DNA from: Aureisphaera galaxeae
Lineage (GTDB): Bacteria > Bacteroidota > Bacteroidia > Flavobacteriales > Flavobacteriaceae
Length of the DNA: 64,000 nt
Assembly: GCF_028561275.1 (NCBI RefSeq)
Contig: NZ_JAQQTF010000019.1
Location: 1-64,000 of the forward strand
Reading direction: 5' to 3'
The translations under genes were made by a program, and so were the position numbers. Below the pieces are notes generated by a model, which was not told where the DNA came from, searched no databases, and worked only from the letters and a program-made list of their open reading frames with translations. Shown here piece by piece: positions 1-7,765 of this stretch (positions are counted from its first letter, which is position 1; the number at the start of each line of letters is the position of its first letter).

Positions 1-171
1 GCCATTGAGAAAGTGGAAGTACATGACCTTATGGGAAGAAAAGTGACATCCATTGAGGTTGCCGGGACATCTTCCCAGCGTTTAGATCTTTCAGGACTTA
101 ATAGTTCGGTGTATTTCGTTACGATCACTACCGATCATGGAACCTTAACGAAGCGAGTAATTAAAAAGTAA
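1..171 (+). CDS. T9SS type A sorting domain protein, C-terminal fragment
   Basis: Only the last 56 residues lie in the window; the reading frame is open from base 1 and stops at 169-171. It starts AIEKVEVHDLMGRKV and ends TLTKRVIKK. The pattern of a beta-strand with D-x-x-G-(R/K), then LDLSGLNSSVYFVTI, then a short basic tail is the usual Por secretion (type IX) C-terminal sorting domain of Bacteroidota. Such proteins cross the outer membrane by T9SS and lose this tail. The nature of the cargo upstream cannot be told. A good terminator follows directly. Confidence 0.85.
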   Translation, partial: AIEKVEVHDLMGRKVTSIEVAGTSSQRLDLSGLNSSVYFVTITTDHGTLTKRVIKK

Positions 172-192
172 TTTAATTTATATATAAGTAGA

Positions 193-221
193 ATGCCCTG
201 ATGAAAATCGGGGCATTTTTT
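193..221 (+). terminator. Rho-independent terminator after the T9SS cargo gene
   Basis: Arms ATGCCCTGAT (193-202) and ATCGGGGCAT (207-216) pair around a GAAA loop with one G-T pair, followed by a run of T. It separates the T9SS gene from the DUF4846 gene. Confidence 0.85.
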
Positions 222-267
222 ATGGTTCATTTCAAAATAAATTGCTGAAGATACAGTTGTTACCTGT

Positions 268-1134
268 ATGAAACGACTACTACTAGCCTTATTTGCCATT
301 GCATGTATTGTTTATTTCTTCTTCACGGACAAGGGACAGGTCATGAAAAATGTCGCTGTCAGTTATGTAGTCACTCCCGATTATTTAAATGAAGAAGGAC
401 GTACGGTAGTGGATAGAATTATAGTTCCAGAAGGGTACACACGCGATGTGTATGAAGAAGGGAGTTTTCAGAAGTACATTCAGGACTATCCTTTAAAAGA
501 GTTTGGTGCAGAGGTCATCAATTATGATGGGGAGCCTTATGTGTACCAAGGAGGCCATGTAGGTGTTTTCGAACTTTCCGTACCTGCTAATGGATTGCAA
601 CAATGTGCCGATGCCCTCATACGATTGCGTTCAGAATATCTCTGGGAGAAGGGAAGAAAAAGTGAAATTGGTTTCAACTTTACCTCGGGACACCATTGTT
701 CTTGGCAAAAGTACGCCGAAGGATACCGTCCTAAGATAAATGGTAACAAGGTGACTTTTCACAAAACAGCTGTTGCCAATACTTCTAAAGAGAATTTTTA
801 CAAATACCTTGATCTTGTCTATACCTACGCCGGGACCCTTTCTTTGTATCACGAATTGCCTAAAATAAATAGTCTGGATGATATCGAAGTAGGGGATCTT
901 CTCATTTATCCGGGAAGTCCTGGACATGTTATTTTGGTGGCGGACAAAGCGGAGAATGAAATGGGGGAAAAAATATTTATTTTTGCACAAGGAAATACCC
1001 CAGCGCAGAGTGTTCACATTCTTAAAAACCCGAATGACACTTCTTTGAGCCCCTGGTATGAAATTACATTGGGAGAGCGTTTGGAGATTCCGACCTATTA
1101 TTTCGAAAACGTTCAGATGGTCCGATTTAAATAA
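268..1134 (+). CDS. DUF4846 domain-containing protein
   Basis: A 288-residue protein with one hydrophobic N-terminal segment (about residues 4-20), so probably an envelope protein anchored in or exported through the inner membrane. The middle carries the features I associate with DUF4846: a SVPANGLQQCADALIRLR stretch (about 103-120), FNFTSGHHCSW (about 136-146) and a PGSPGHVILVAD segment near 216-227, reminiscent of NlpC/P60-like or amidase-like folds with a conserved Cys/His. Function is unknown. Its stop codon shares one base with the start of the next gene, so the two are co-translated, and ApbE follows; the three form a probable operon. Confidence 0.8.
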   Translation: MKRLLLALFAIACIVYFFFTDKGQVMKNVAVSYVVTPDYLNEEGRTVVDRIIVPEGYTRDVYEEGSFQKYIQDYPLKEFGAEVINYDGEPYVYQGGHVGVFELSVPANGLQQCADALIRLRSEYLWEKGRKSEIGFNFTSGHHCSWQKYAEGYRPKINGNKVTFHKTAVANTSKENFYKYLDLVYTYAGTLSLYHELPKINSLDDIEVGDLLIYPGSPGHVILVADKAENEMGEKIFIFAQGNTPAQSVHILKNPNDTSLSPWYEITLGERLEIPTYYFENVQMVRFK

Positions 1135-1496
1135 TGAGCAAACCCCTTACCGAACAAGAATTACACAACCTCGCTATGAATATTGTGGGCAAGGATCTCG
1201 AATCTAAGGGATACGAATTTTTGGGCGTCAATTCGAAATTGAAAAAAGACCCGCAGTTTGTGGCGCTGAAGAATAAAAACCTCCATTTTGTGATTGTACG
1301 TGCCATTTCCTATCCACAGGATGCCGATGCTTACGATCCTATTTTTATGCGGACCATAAAACAGCATGCCGAGAAGTTTGAAGCCAAGACCTATTACGCG
1401 GGAGTAGGATTGGGCCATGGGAGCGATTATGCCAAGCCGGTCATAAAAGACGAACATTATTCTTTAGTATATAACGGATTACAAGAAATCAAGTAA
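1134..1496 (+). CDS. Small conserved protein next to ApbE (often labelled NqrF-like)
   Basis: A 120-residue soluble protein with no signal peptide, no membrane segment and no cysteine. Homologues of this kind in flavobacteria are, as I recall, frequently named Na(+)-translocating NADH-quinone reductase subunit F. The sequence cannot be NqrF: it is far too short and lacks the 2Fe-2S cysteines and the FAD/NADH domains. The core FVALKNKNLHFVIVRAISYP and YYAGVGLGHGSDYAKP suggests a small alpha/beta fold. One-base overlaps with both neighbours (DUF4846 and ApbE) mark tight translational coupling, so a role related to flavin attachment or NQR/RNF biogenesis is possible, but that rests only on position. 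Confidence 0.75.
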   Translation: MSKPLTEQELHNLAMNIVGKDLESKGYEFLGVNSKLKKDPQFVALKNKNLHFVIVRAISYPQDADAYDPIFMRTIKQHAEKFEAKTYYAGVGLGHGSDYAKPVIKDEHYSLVYNGLQEIK

Positions 1497-2563
1497 TGAT
1501 GAAAAAACTACTTCTGGCGATGGTTGCCATCGCTTTTTTTGCCTGTAAGGAAGAAAAGAAAAGCCCCGAACTAACTGCTATGCAGGGCAACGCTTTTGGA
1601 ACAACCTATTCCATTCAATATTTCACAGATACTAAAATGGATCTGGAAAAGGGAATTGACTCGGTGATTCATGCCGTGAACAAATCGGTAAGCACCTACA
1701 TGCCCAATAGCGATATCTCAAAAATCAATCAGGGGGATTCTACCGTAGTTGTGGATGCAATTTTCAAGAAAGTTTTCAAATTATCTGGCTGGATGCATCG
1801 GGATTCCGAAGGATATTTCGATCCTACCATTGGAGTGCTTCGCAATGCCTATGGTTTTGGGGACGAAAAACCCTTGAAGAAGATCGACAGTCTAACCCTC
1901 GATTCGTTGATGAATTATGTAGGGTTCGAAAAAGTAGAATTGACCAAAGCCGGGACCATACGAAAAGCCAACCCCAATATTTATTTCGACTTCAATGCCA
2001 TTGCCAAAGGATATGGCATAGACCTTTTGGGTGAATATCTCGAGTCTCAAGGAATTAGCAATTACCTTATTGAATTAGGGGGTGAATTACGGGCTAAAGG
2101 GAGTCATATTGAAAAGGAACAGCCTTGGATTGCTGGGATTGAAAGTGTAGATTCCCATTTGGAGCATCGTTCGTATGACAAAAAAATCTATTTGAAGGAT
2201 ATGTCCATGGCTTCCTCCGGGAACTATAGAAAGTTCCGGATCGATTCCGCTACGGGTAAGAAATATGTGCATACTATTAATCCTTTAACCGGAAAGGCCG
2301 AGCAGCTTTCAATTACCAGTGCCACCGTAATCGCACCCACCTGTGCCGAGGCAGATGCCTATGCGACTGCTTTTATGGCTATGGGACTTTCTAATGCGAA
2401 GCGTTTGGTAAAGGAATCTGTGGATATTGAAGCGTATTTCACCTATATCAATCCAAGGGGTGAAGCACAGTCGTTCATGTCTGGAGGTTTTTTTGGTTTG
2501 GTGGTGAAAGAGGAGGGGAGTGAACCCAAGCAGAATCACGATCACCACGGACATCAGCATTAA
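1496..2563 (+). CDS. apbE: FAD:protein FMN transferase (ApbE), lipoprotein
   Basis: ApbE transfers FMN from FAD to a threonine of target proteins such as NqrB/NqrC or RnfG, acting in the periplasm with magnesium. Visible features are a lipoprotein signal ending in FFAC (Cys 17), the N-terminal MQGNAFGTTYSIQYF motif, the flavin-binding FDFNAIAKGYGID region (about residue 165), IELGGELRAKG, and HTINPLTG near residue 260. Length (355) is normal. The last ten residues are histidine-rich (NHDHHGHQH), unusual for the family core and possibly metal-binding. Two ATGs in tandem (1496 and 1499) are possible starts; the first overlaps the stop of the preceding gene. Confidence 0.95.
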   Translation: MMKKLLLAMVAIAFFACKEEKKSPELTAMQGNAFGTTYSIQYFTDTKMDLEKGIDSVIHAVNKSVSTYMPNSDISKINQGDSTVVVDAIFKKVFKLSGWMHRDSEGYFDPTIGVLRNAYGFGDEKPLKKIDSLTLDSLMNYVGFEKVELTKAGTIRKANPNIYFDFNAIAKGYGIDLLGEYLESQGISNYLIELGGELRAKGSHIEKEQPWIAGIESVDSHLEHRSYDKKIYLKDMSMASSGNYRKFRIDSATGKKYVHTINPLTGKAEQLSITSATVIAPTCAEADAYATAFMAMGLSNAKRLVKESVDIEAYFTYINPRGEAQSFMSGGFFGLVVKEEGSEPKQNHDHHGHQH

Positions 2564-2588
2564 GGAAAGTCTTTAAGCTGAGGGCTTC

Positions 2589-2635
2589 TCGATACAATTT
2601 TTCTTCGAAAAATCACCTGCCTACCGGCAGGCAGG
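2589..2635. repeat. Intergenic palindromic repeat element
   Basis: The 180-bp gap between apbE and the methyltransferase gene holds no ORF. It contains TCGATACAATTTTTCTTCG followed by AAAAATCAC, then an inverted repeat CCTGCCT (2616-2622)/AGGCAGG (2629-2635). The first part recurs in inverse orientation at 55056-55088 and the second recurs at 44826-44846, which marks both as dispersed repeat motifs. Its place between convergent genes fits a transcription stop or REP-like element. Confidence 0.6.
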
Positions 2636-2744
2636 CTCGAAGACCTTAAGAATATAAATAATTTATTGTCTATCGAACCCCGAGTGTTTCGAGATAATCG
2701 AGAAATGAATCGAGGGGTAATTTGGTACTGAGAAGACCCTTATT

Positions 2745-3509
2745 CTACTTATAACAAATCGGAAGTAATTCTCCTTTAGGAAGACGGTACTTTTCGATCA
2801 TTTCTTCAGAAAAGTTCGCAGTGTAGTCTACCGGGTCTACCCGAAAACCAACCGAACGGAGTTTCTCAAAATAGTCCATTCCGTAAACACGTACATGATC
2901 GTACTGTCCGAAGATCTTAGCGCGTTCCTTGGGATCGGTAATGGAATCATCTTCAAAAGTGACATCGCGCTTGCTTTCGTAGGGCACCTGGACAATGGCA
3001 CATCCACCGGGAGCGAGCACACGATAGAGTTCTTGCATGGCTTTGGTGTCGTCTGGAATGTGTTCCATGACATGGTTACAGATGATAAAGTCGTAGCTGT
3101 TGTCATCGAAAGGAAGATCACAGATATCAGCCTTTACATCGGCAATGGGTGAATTGAGATCGGTGGTGGTATAGGTAAGGTTTGTAAGTTTTTTGAAACG
3201 CTTCAGAAATGCCTGTTCCGGAGCAAAATGCAATACCCTCAATGTCTTGTCGAAAAATGGGGTTTCATTCGATAGATACAACCAAAAGAGACGGTGCCGT
3301 TCCAATGAAAAAGTGCCTGGTGCCAAAACGTTCTCACGGACATTTTCATAACCGTAGGGTAGAAATTTTCGATAGGATTTTCCGTCAATAGGATCTGTAT
3401 GCTTGCTTCCACGAAGGAAAAGGGCCATTAAGGGCCTTAGCACATAGCTTATCCGAATAAGTAGCGGCCTTGGGATGAGGTTCAGGAAAAATTTTGCGAT
3501 GCGTTGCAT
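2745..3509 (-). CDS. Class I SAM-dependent methyltransferase
   Basis: A 254-residue Methyltransf_11-type enzyme. The SAM-binding glycine-rich loop is degenerate (VLHFAPEQAFLKRF, about 88-101), followed by a D at the end of strand 2 (TTTDLNSP), DICDLPFDDNSYDFIICNHVMEHIPD (the acidic and post-I motifs, split here around residues 129-150) and LAPGGCAIVQVPY. The substrate is not evident; the N-terminal helix-rich part and basic termini could indicate a lipid or sugar acceptor. Last gene of the gpmI-map run, eight bases after map. Confidence 0.85.
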   Translation of the reverse strand: MQRIAKFFLNLIPRPLLIRISYVLRPLMALFLRGSKHTDPIDGKSYRKFLPYGYENVRENVLAPGTFSLERHRLFWLYLSNETPFFDKTLRVLHFAPEQAFLKRFKKLTNLTYTTTDLNSPIADVKADICDLPFDDNSYDFIICNHVMEHIPDDTKAMQELYRVLAPGGCAIVQVPYESKRDVTFEDDSITDPKERAKIFGQYDHVRVYGMDYFEKLRSVGFRVDPVDYTANFSEEMIEKYRLPKGELLPICYK

Positions 3510-3517
3510 GGAGAATG

Positions 3518-4336
3518 CTATAGGACCAGTTCTTTCTGTCTGAATTCTTTTTCCTCGTCGCTTTCAATACCCAATGCTTCATACACATAGCCGAAGGTAG
3601 AAAGCAATTCAGGTTTTCCGTCTACAATGGCAATATTATGCTCAAAATGCGCACTGGGTTTGCCATCTTTGGTTACTATGGTCCATCCATCCTTTAATTG
3701 GCTTACCCGATGGGTTCCCATATTAATCATAGGTTCTATAGCCACGGTCATGCCTTCAACGAGTTTCTTCCCGCGGCCTCTTCGTCCGTAATTTGGCATT
3801 TCGGGATCCTCATGCAATTTCTTGCCAAGACCATGTCCTACCAATTCCCTCACAACACCGTATCCGAAAGATTCGCAATAATTTTGGATGGCGTATCCTA
3901 CATCGCCCACACGGTTATGGACTTTTAGTTCTCGGATACCAATATAAAGCGACTCTTTGGTTACCTGTAGCAACTTTTTTACCTCCGGATCTACTTCTCC
4001 TACTTCGAAGGTGTAGGCGTGATCTCCGTAGAATTCATTTTTTACGGCACCACAATCGATAGCCACGATATCCCCTTCCTCTAAAGGCTTATCGGTAGGC
4101 AGTCCGTGCACCACGGCTTCATTCACACTGGTAAGAAGGGTAGAGGGACAGCCGTACAGTCCTAGGAATCCAGGAACGGCTCCTTGATCCCGAATGAACT
4201 CTTCGGCAATTTTGTCGAGATAATTCGTGGTAACCCCAGGTTTTACCTCTTTGGCAAGCATACCCAGCGTTCTTGAAACCACTAGGGCACTTTCGCGCAT
4301 CAATTCAATTTCTTCTCTCGTTTTTGTAATGATCAT
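3518..4336 (-). CDS. map: Type I methionine aminopeptidase
   Basis: Removes the initiator methionine from nascent proteins in the cytosol, using two divalent metals. All five metal ligands are visible: Asp in VAIDCGAV, Asp in FYGDHAYTF, His in GHGLGKKLHEDP, Glu in VAIEPM and Glu in AHFEHNIAI. At 272 residues it is the short bacterial type without the N-terminal zinc-finger extension. It starts three bases after the stop of the HAD gene and is followed after eight bases by the methyltransferase, so it is within the operon. Confidence 0.97.
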   Translation of the reverse strand: MIITKTREEIELMRESALVVSRTLGMLAKEVKPGVTTNYLDKIAEEFIRDQGAVPGFLGLYGCPSTLLTSVNEAVVHGLPTDKPLEEGDIVAIDCGAVKNEFYGDHAYTFEVGEVDPEVKKLLQVTKESLYIGIRELKVHNRVGDVGYAIQNYCESFGYGVVRELVGHGLGKKLHEDPEMPNYGRRGRGKKLVEGMTVAIEPMINMGTHRVSQLKDGWTIVTKDGKPSAHFEHNIAIVDGKPELLSTFGYVYEALGIESDEEKEFRQKELVL

Positions 4337-4339
4337 AAT

Positions 4340-4747
4340 TTAAAAGCCGAACCAGTTTTTTTTCTTTTTTCTTCGGGTTGCCACAGGAGGGGAGGTGTCT
4401 CCAATAATTTTCTGATAGATTTCCCCCCAACTCACCATTCCGCCGAAATTCCGATCATCGATAAAAATATCTGCATTTATCTTTCGGCTGTATTTTGTTT
4501 CATATTCTTCTTCCGGAAAACTTTTGTTCACCGCGTAAAAAGTAATTCCGTTTTCCTTGCAAAAAGCAACGGCCTCGTCCAATGCACGACCATGACGGTA
4601 GGTCCATAAAATAAGCCTATGGCCGTTATCTTGAAGCTTTTTTAGTGTGTCGAAGGCGAATAATTGTGGCTTGCCAATGTTCGGATAATTGTCTTCCACA
4701 ATAGTGCCGTCGAAATCCACAGCGATTGTCATGGTATCTTTGATCAT
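4340..4747 (-). CDS. HAD-fold hydrolase, BT0820-like
   Basis: A 135-residue minimal HAD protein. Motif I is VDFDGTIVEDN (nucleophile and acid Asp near residues 11 and 13), a Thr in LILWTYRHG serves as motif II, and the acidic motif is INADIFIDDRNFGG. No cap domain is present. It resembles the BT0820 group of small bacterial HAD hydrolases, whose substrate is unknown. The ATG at 4747 gives MIKDTMTIAVDFDG; the internal Met six codons in is an alternative start. Basic C-terminus (RRKKKKNWFGF). Confidence 0.85.
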   Translation of the reverse strand: MIKDTMTIAVDFDGTIVEDNYPNIGKPQLFAFDTLKKLQDNGHRLILWTYRHGRALDEAVAFCKENGITFYAVNKSFPEEEYETKYSRKINADIFIDDRNFGGMVSWGEIYQKIIGDTSPPVATRRKKKKNWFGF

Positions 4748-4784
4748 AATGGGGACGGTTGAAAGCGCAAAATTACGAAGAAAA

Positions 4785-5384
4785 TTATTCTTCGTAGGCG
4801 TGTTTGTACGGTAGGCCTTTTAGAATGGATAACATGTCCTTTTCCAGTGTTTGCTGGGGATATTCCACGATTCGGTTCAGTTCTTTTCCATCCTTATAAA
4901 AAATGATGGTAGGAACGTATTCGATGTTCAAATCCTTTTCAAAATTCTGGGGCGTGGTTTTATCGTGCGTCATGGCAATCATATGGACATTCTTTTCCTC
5001 ATAATCCACTTGATCCAGAACCTTAAATAAGGCGGGTACCTCACGTTGGCTATCCTCACACCACGAACCCATAAAAGTTTTGATGGTCACATCTTTTAAC
5101 AAGGGTGCAAGGCTGTCTACCACGGTCGAGTCCAATACATGTAAATTATAATTCTCGGTAAACCATTCCTTAAAAGGCTCCTCTTGTAGACCTTTGCAAT
5201 TAATCTCTCCTAACAACATCTCTCCTCCATCTTCTTCGTCCGGTACGCGAACATTAATGGTTTTAGATGGATCTACTTCCACCATCTCAGTTTCGGTAGT
5301 GCCTTCTTCTATGGTTTCTTCTTTTGTATTCGATTTACAAGCAATAAGGGACACCAGTGTAAAACAAATTAGGATGTATTTCAT
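4785..5384 (-). CDS. Thioredoxin-fold lipoprotein with a CxxS active site
   Basis: A 199-residue exported protein with a lipobox (VSLIACK, Cys 16) and a Ser/Thr/Glu-rich linker, then a thioredoxin fold from about residue 95. The active-site motif is GSWCEDSQREVP, with the second Cys of CxxC replaced by Ser, and a cis-proline loop is present (EYVPTIIFYKDGKEL). A single resolving cysteine points to a monothiol function (isomerase, thiol capture or glutathionylation-like) rather than a simple disulfide reductase. A further lone Cys lies at INCKGL before the fold. Located 12 bases after gpmI. Confidence 0.85.
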   Translation of the reverse strand: MKYILICFTLVSLIACKSNTKEETIEEGTTETEMVEVDPSKTINVRVPDEEDGGEMLLGEINCKGLQEEPFKEWFTENYNLHVLDSTVVDSLAPLLKDVTIKTFMGSWCEDSQREVPALFKVLDQVDYEEKNVHMIAMTHDKTTPQNFEKDLNIEYVPTIIFYKDGKELNRIVEYPQQTLEKDMLSILKGLPYKHAYEE

Positions 5385-5396
5385 GGTTATCGGTTT

Positions 5397-6911
5397 TTAA
5401 ATTAATGATTCTTGGGTCATGGCCTCAGGTTGTTCCACACCCATAAGTGTAAGGATGGTGGGTGCGATATCGCCCAACACCCCTTTATTTATGAACTTAA
5501 TGTCTTTGTCTACTAGAATGAGGGGAACAGGATTGGTGGTATGTGCCGTATTGGGAGATCCATCAGGATTTTTCATGGTCTCACTATTCCCATGATCCGC
5601 AATTATAATAGTAGCATATCCTTGAGCTAAGGCCTCGTTAACGATTTCCTTTGTGCACTCATCCACCACTTCACAAGCCTTCATGGCGGCTTCCATAACG
5701 CCTGTGTGTCCTACCATATCGGGATTGGCGAAATTAAGGCAGATAAAATCGGCCGTTTGTTCCTTTATTTCTGGCAGAATCTTATCCCGAATATCGAAAG
5801 CACTCATTTCGGGCTTCAGGTCGTAAGTCGCCACTTTCGGTGAAGGACAAAGGATGCGTTTTTCTCCTTTATAAGGTTCTTCGCGTCCACCATTAAAGAA
5901 AAAGGTGACGTGTGGGTATTTCTCGGTTTCTGCAATGCGTATTTGCGTTTTTCCCGCATTGGCAAGGGTTTCGCCCAGCGTATCTTTTATGTTTTCCTTG
6001 TCATACACCACTTTGATGCCTTGGAAGGTATCATCGTAATTGGTCATGGTGACATAATACAACGGCATTTTGCTCATTTCGAAATCTGGGAAATCTTCTT
6101 GGCTCAGTACCTGTGTCAATTCCCTTCCTCGATCGGTTCTGAAATTGAAAAACAAGACGACATCATCCTCTGCGATCGTAGCGATCGGTACATCGTTTTC
6201 AGTAACTACCAAAGGCTCTATAAACTCATCGGTCACACCATTTTCGTAACTGTTCTTGATGCTTTCTGAAGGATTCCCGGTCTCGGTTCCTTTTCCATGC
6301 ACTACTAAATCATAGGCCTTTTTTACACGTTCCCAGCGCTTATCACGATCCATGGCGAAATAGCGTCCAATGACCGAAGCCAATTTCCCGGTGGATTGAT
6401 CCATATGCTTTTGAAGTTCGGCTACAAATCCGATTCCACTTTTAGGATCGACATCCCGGCCATCGGTAAAGGCATGTACAAAAACATCTTGAAGATTGTA
6501 GTCATTGGCAACATCGAGCAATCCTTTTAAGTGATTAATATGGGAATGTACGCCACCATCAGAAAGTAGGCCCAGCAGATGCACCTTTTTGCCATTGTCC
6601 TTGGCGTATTGAAAGGTTTCTTGGATTACCCGCTCGTCTTTCAACGTATTGTTCTGAACCGCCAAGTTGATCTTGGCCAAGTCTTGGTACACGATCCTTC
6701 CTGCTCCTAGGTTCATATGTCCTACTTCACTGTTGCCCATTTGCCCTTCAGGCAATCCCACATTCATACCGTGGGTAAGCAATTCTGCGTTAGGATATTT
6801 GTGGGGAAGGGAATCCATGAAAGGTGTTTTCCCTTTGGCAACGGCCGAAACTTCTGGGTTTTGGGTAATGCCCCATCCATCTAGGATGAGCAGTAGGACT
6901 TTTTTGTTCAT
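5397..6911 (-). CDS. gpmI: 2,3-bisphosphoglycerate-independent phosphoglycerate mutase
   Basis: Converts 3- to 2-phosphoglycerate in glycolysis and gluconeogenesis; an alkaline-phosphatase-superfamily enzyme using two Mn2+. Visible are LLILDGWG (metal Asp), GNSEVGHMNLGAGR with the phosphoserine nucleophile near residue 61, HAFTDGRDVDP, and the C-terminal DHGNSETM and NTAHTTNPVP metal ligands. Length 504 is typical. A perfect TATCTTTG promoter box sits five bases before the ATG (6916-6923), so this gene probably starts the operon gpmI, thioredoxin, HAD, map, methyltransferase. Confidence 0.98.
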   Translation of the reverse strand: MNKKVLLLILDGWGITQNPEVSAVAKGKTPFMDSLPHKYPNAELLTHGMNVGLPEGQMGNSEVGHMNLGAGRIVYQDLAKINLAVQNNTLKDERVIQETFQYAKDNGKKVHLLGLLSDGGVHSHINHLKGLLDVANDYNLQDVFVHAFTDGRDVDPKSGIGFVAELQKHMDQSTGKLASVIGRYFAMDRDKRWERVKKAYDLVVHGKGTETGNPSESIKNSYENGVTDEFIEPLVVTENDVPIATIAEDDVVLFFNFRTDRGRELTQVLSQEDFPDFEMSKMPLYYVTMTNYDDTFQGIKVVYDKENIKDTLGETLANAGKTQIRIAETEKYPHVTFFFNGGREEPYKGEKRILCPSPKVATYDLKPEMSAFDIRDKILPEIKEQTADFICLNFANPDMVGHTGVMEAAMKACEVVDECTKEIVNEALAQGYATIIIADHGNSETMKNPDGSPNTAHTTNPVPLILVDKDIKFINKGVLGDIAPTILTLMGVEQPEAMTQESLI

Positions 6912-6915
6912 GGAA

Positions 6916-6923
6916 CAAAGATA
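6916..6923 (-). promoter_or_regulatory. TAnnTTTG -7 box of gpmI
   Basis: Reading the minus strand, TATCTTTG lies five bases upstream of the gpmI ATG and matches the Bacteroidota -7 consensus exactly. No clear TTG -33 element is seen. The spacing implies a very short leader or a leaderless transcript. Confidence 0.5.
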
Positions 6924-6967
6924 GTAAGATCGCCATCAGATTTTAGGCCTGTTTGCACTTTATTAAC

Positions 6968-7738
6968 CTACTGATTTTTGTATTTCTCGATAGAAGCCTT
7001 TATCTGTTCGATTCGGTTTTCGGGATCGGGATGGGTACTCTTATGTTCTGGTACTCGGTTGGGACCGGCAGCTGCCTTAAGGATATTCATCACGTCGATC
7101 ATTTCATAGGGATCGTATCCGGCATCCATCATAAAACGAACTCCCAGATCATCACTTTCCAGTTCGTCTCCACGACCGTTGGTCAACAATTTGTTCTGTC
7201 CAATACTGGCAATGATTCCACCAGCATCAGCTCCTACCGATCCCGCACGGGTGAGGTCCTGCCACAGACCGGCTTCGGCAATACGTTCACTGGAATGTCT
7301 TCCCAGTACATGTCCTATTTCATGCCCAAGCACTCCTGCCAACTGATCTTCATTTTCCAATTGGGAATACAAGGCAGCAGTGATGAATATTTGTCCACCA
7401 GGTAGTGCAAAGGCATTGATGGTGCGATCATCCGCCAATAAATGGAACTCAAAGTTGTTCTTGTATTCGCTTCTTCCCGCAACACTACTGCTAACCAATC
7501 TTGCACCTACACGATCCACAGTTGCCTGGGCCCCCTGATCGGGATGTAATCCGCCATGCTGTTGCGCCATTTCTGGATAAGAATTGATACCTAATGCTAT
7601 TTCTTCCTTAGGATCCAAGGCAATGGCCTGAACCCTTCCTGTATATGGATTTTCTTCTTTACTGCCACAATATTTAACCAAGGCAAAGGCGGCCAAAGCC
7701 AAACCTATAAAGATCCGTATTTTCCAATTTCCTCTCAT
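6968..7738 (-). CDS. M48 family zinc metalloprotease
   Basis: A 256-residue peptidase with a single N-terminal hydrophobic segment (about 8-22) for export to the periplasm. The zinc site HEIGHVLGRHSSE (HExxH) is followed by the third ligand in GDELESDDLGVRFM. It is of the short Ste24/BepA/LoiP-like type without multiple membrane spans, which in other bacteria serves quality control of outer-membrane or envelope proteins. It follows the VanY-like gene by 27 bases and precedes the gpmI promoter, so the two envelope genes are probably one transcript. Confidence 0.93.
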   Translation of the reverse strand: MRGNWKIRIFIGLALAAFALVKYCGSKEENPYTGRVQAIALDPKEEIALGINSYPEMAQQHGGLHPDQGAQATVDRVGARLVSSSVAGRSEYKNNFEFHLLADDRTINAFALPGGQIFITAALYSQLENEDQLAGVLGHEIGHVLGRHSSERIAEAGLWQDLTRAGSVGADAGGIIASIGQNKLLTNGRGDELESDDLGVRFMMDAGYDPYEMIDVMNILKAAAGPNRVPEHKSTHPDPENRIEQIKASIEKYKNQ

Positions 7739-7765
7739 GATAGTCAGAATTATTCTTTTCTAAAT

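Noticed and set aside
1134-1496. Annotation as Na(+)-translocating NADH-quinone reductase subunit F
   Set aside because: Too short and lacking the iron-sulfur cysteines and FAD/NADH domains, so the label was not used.
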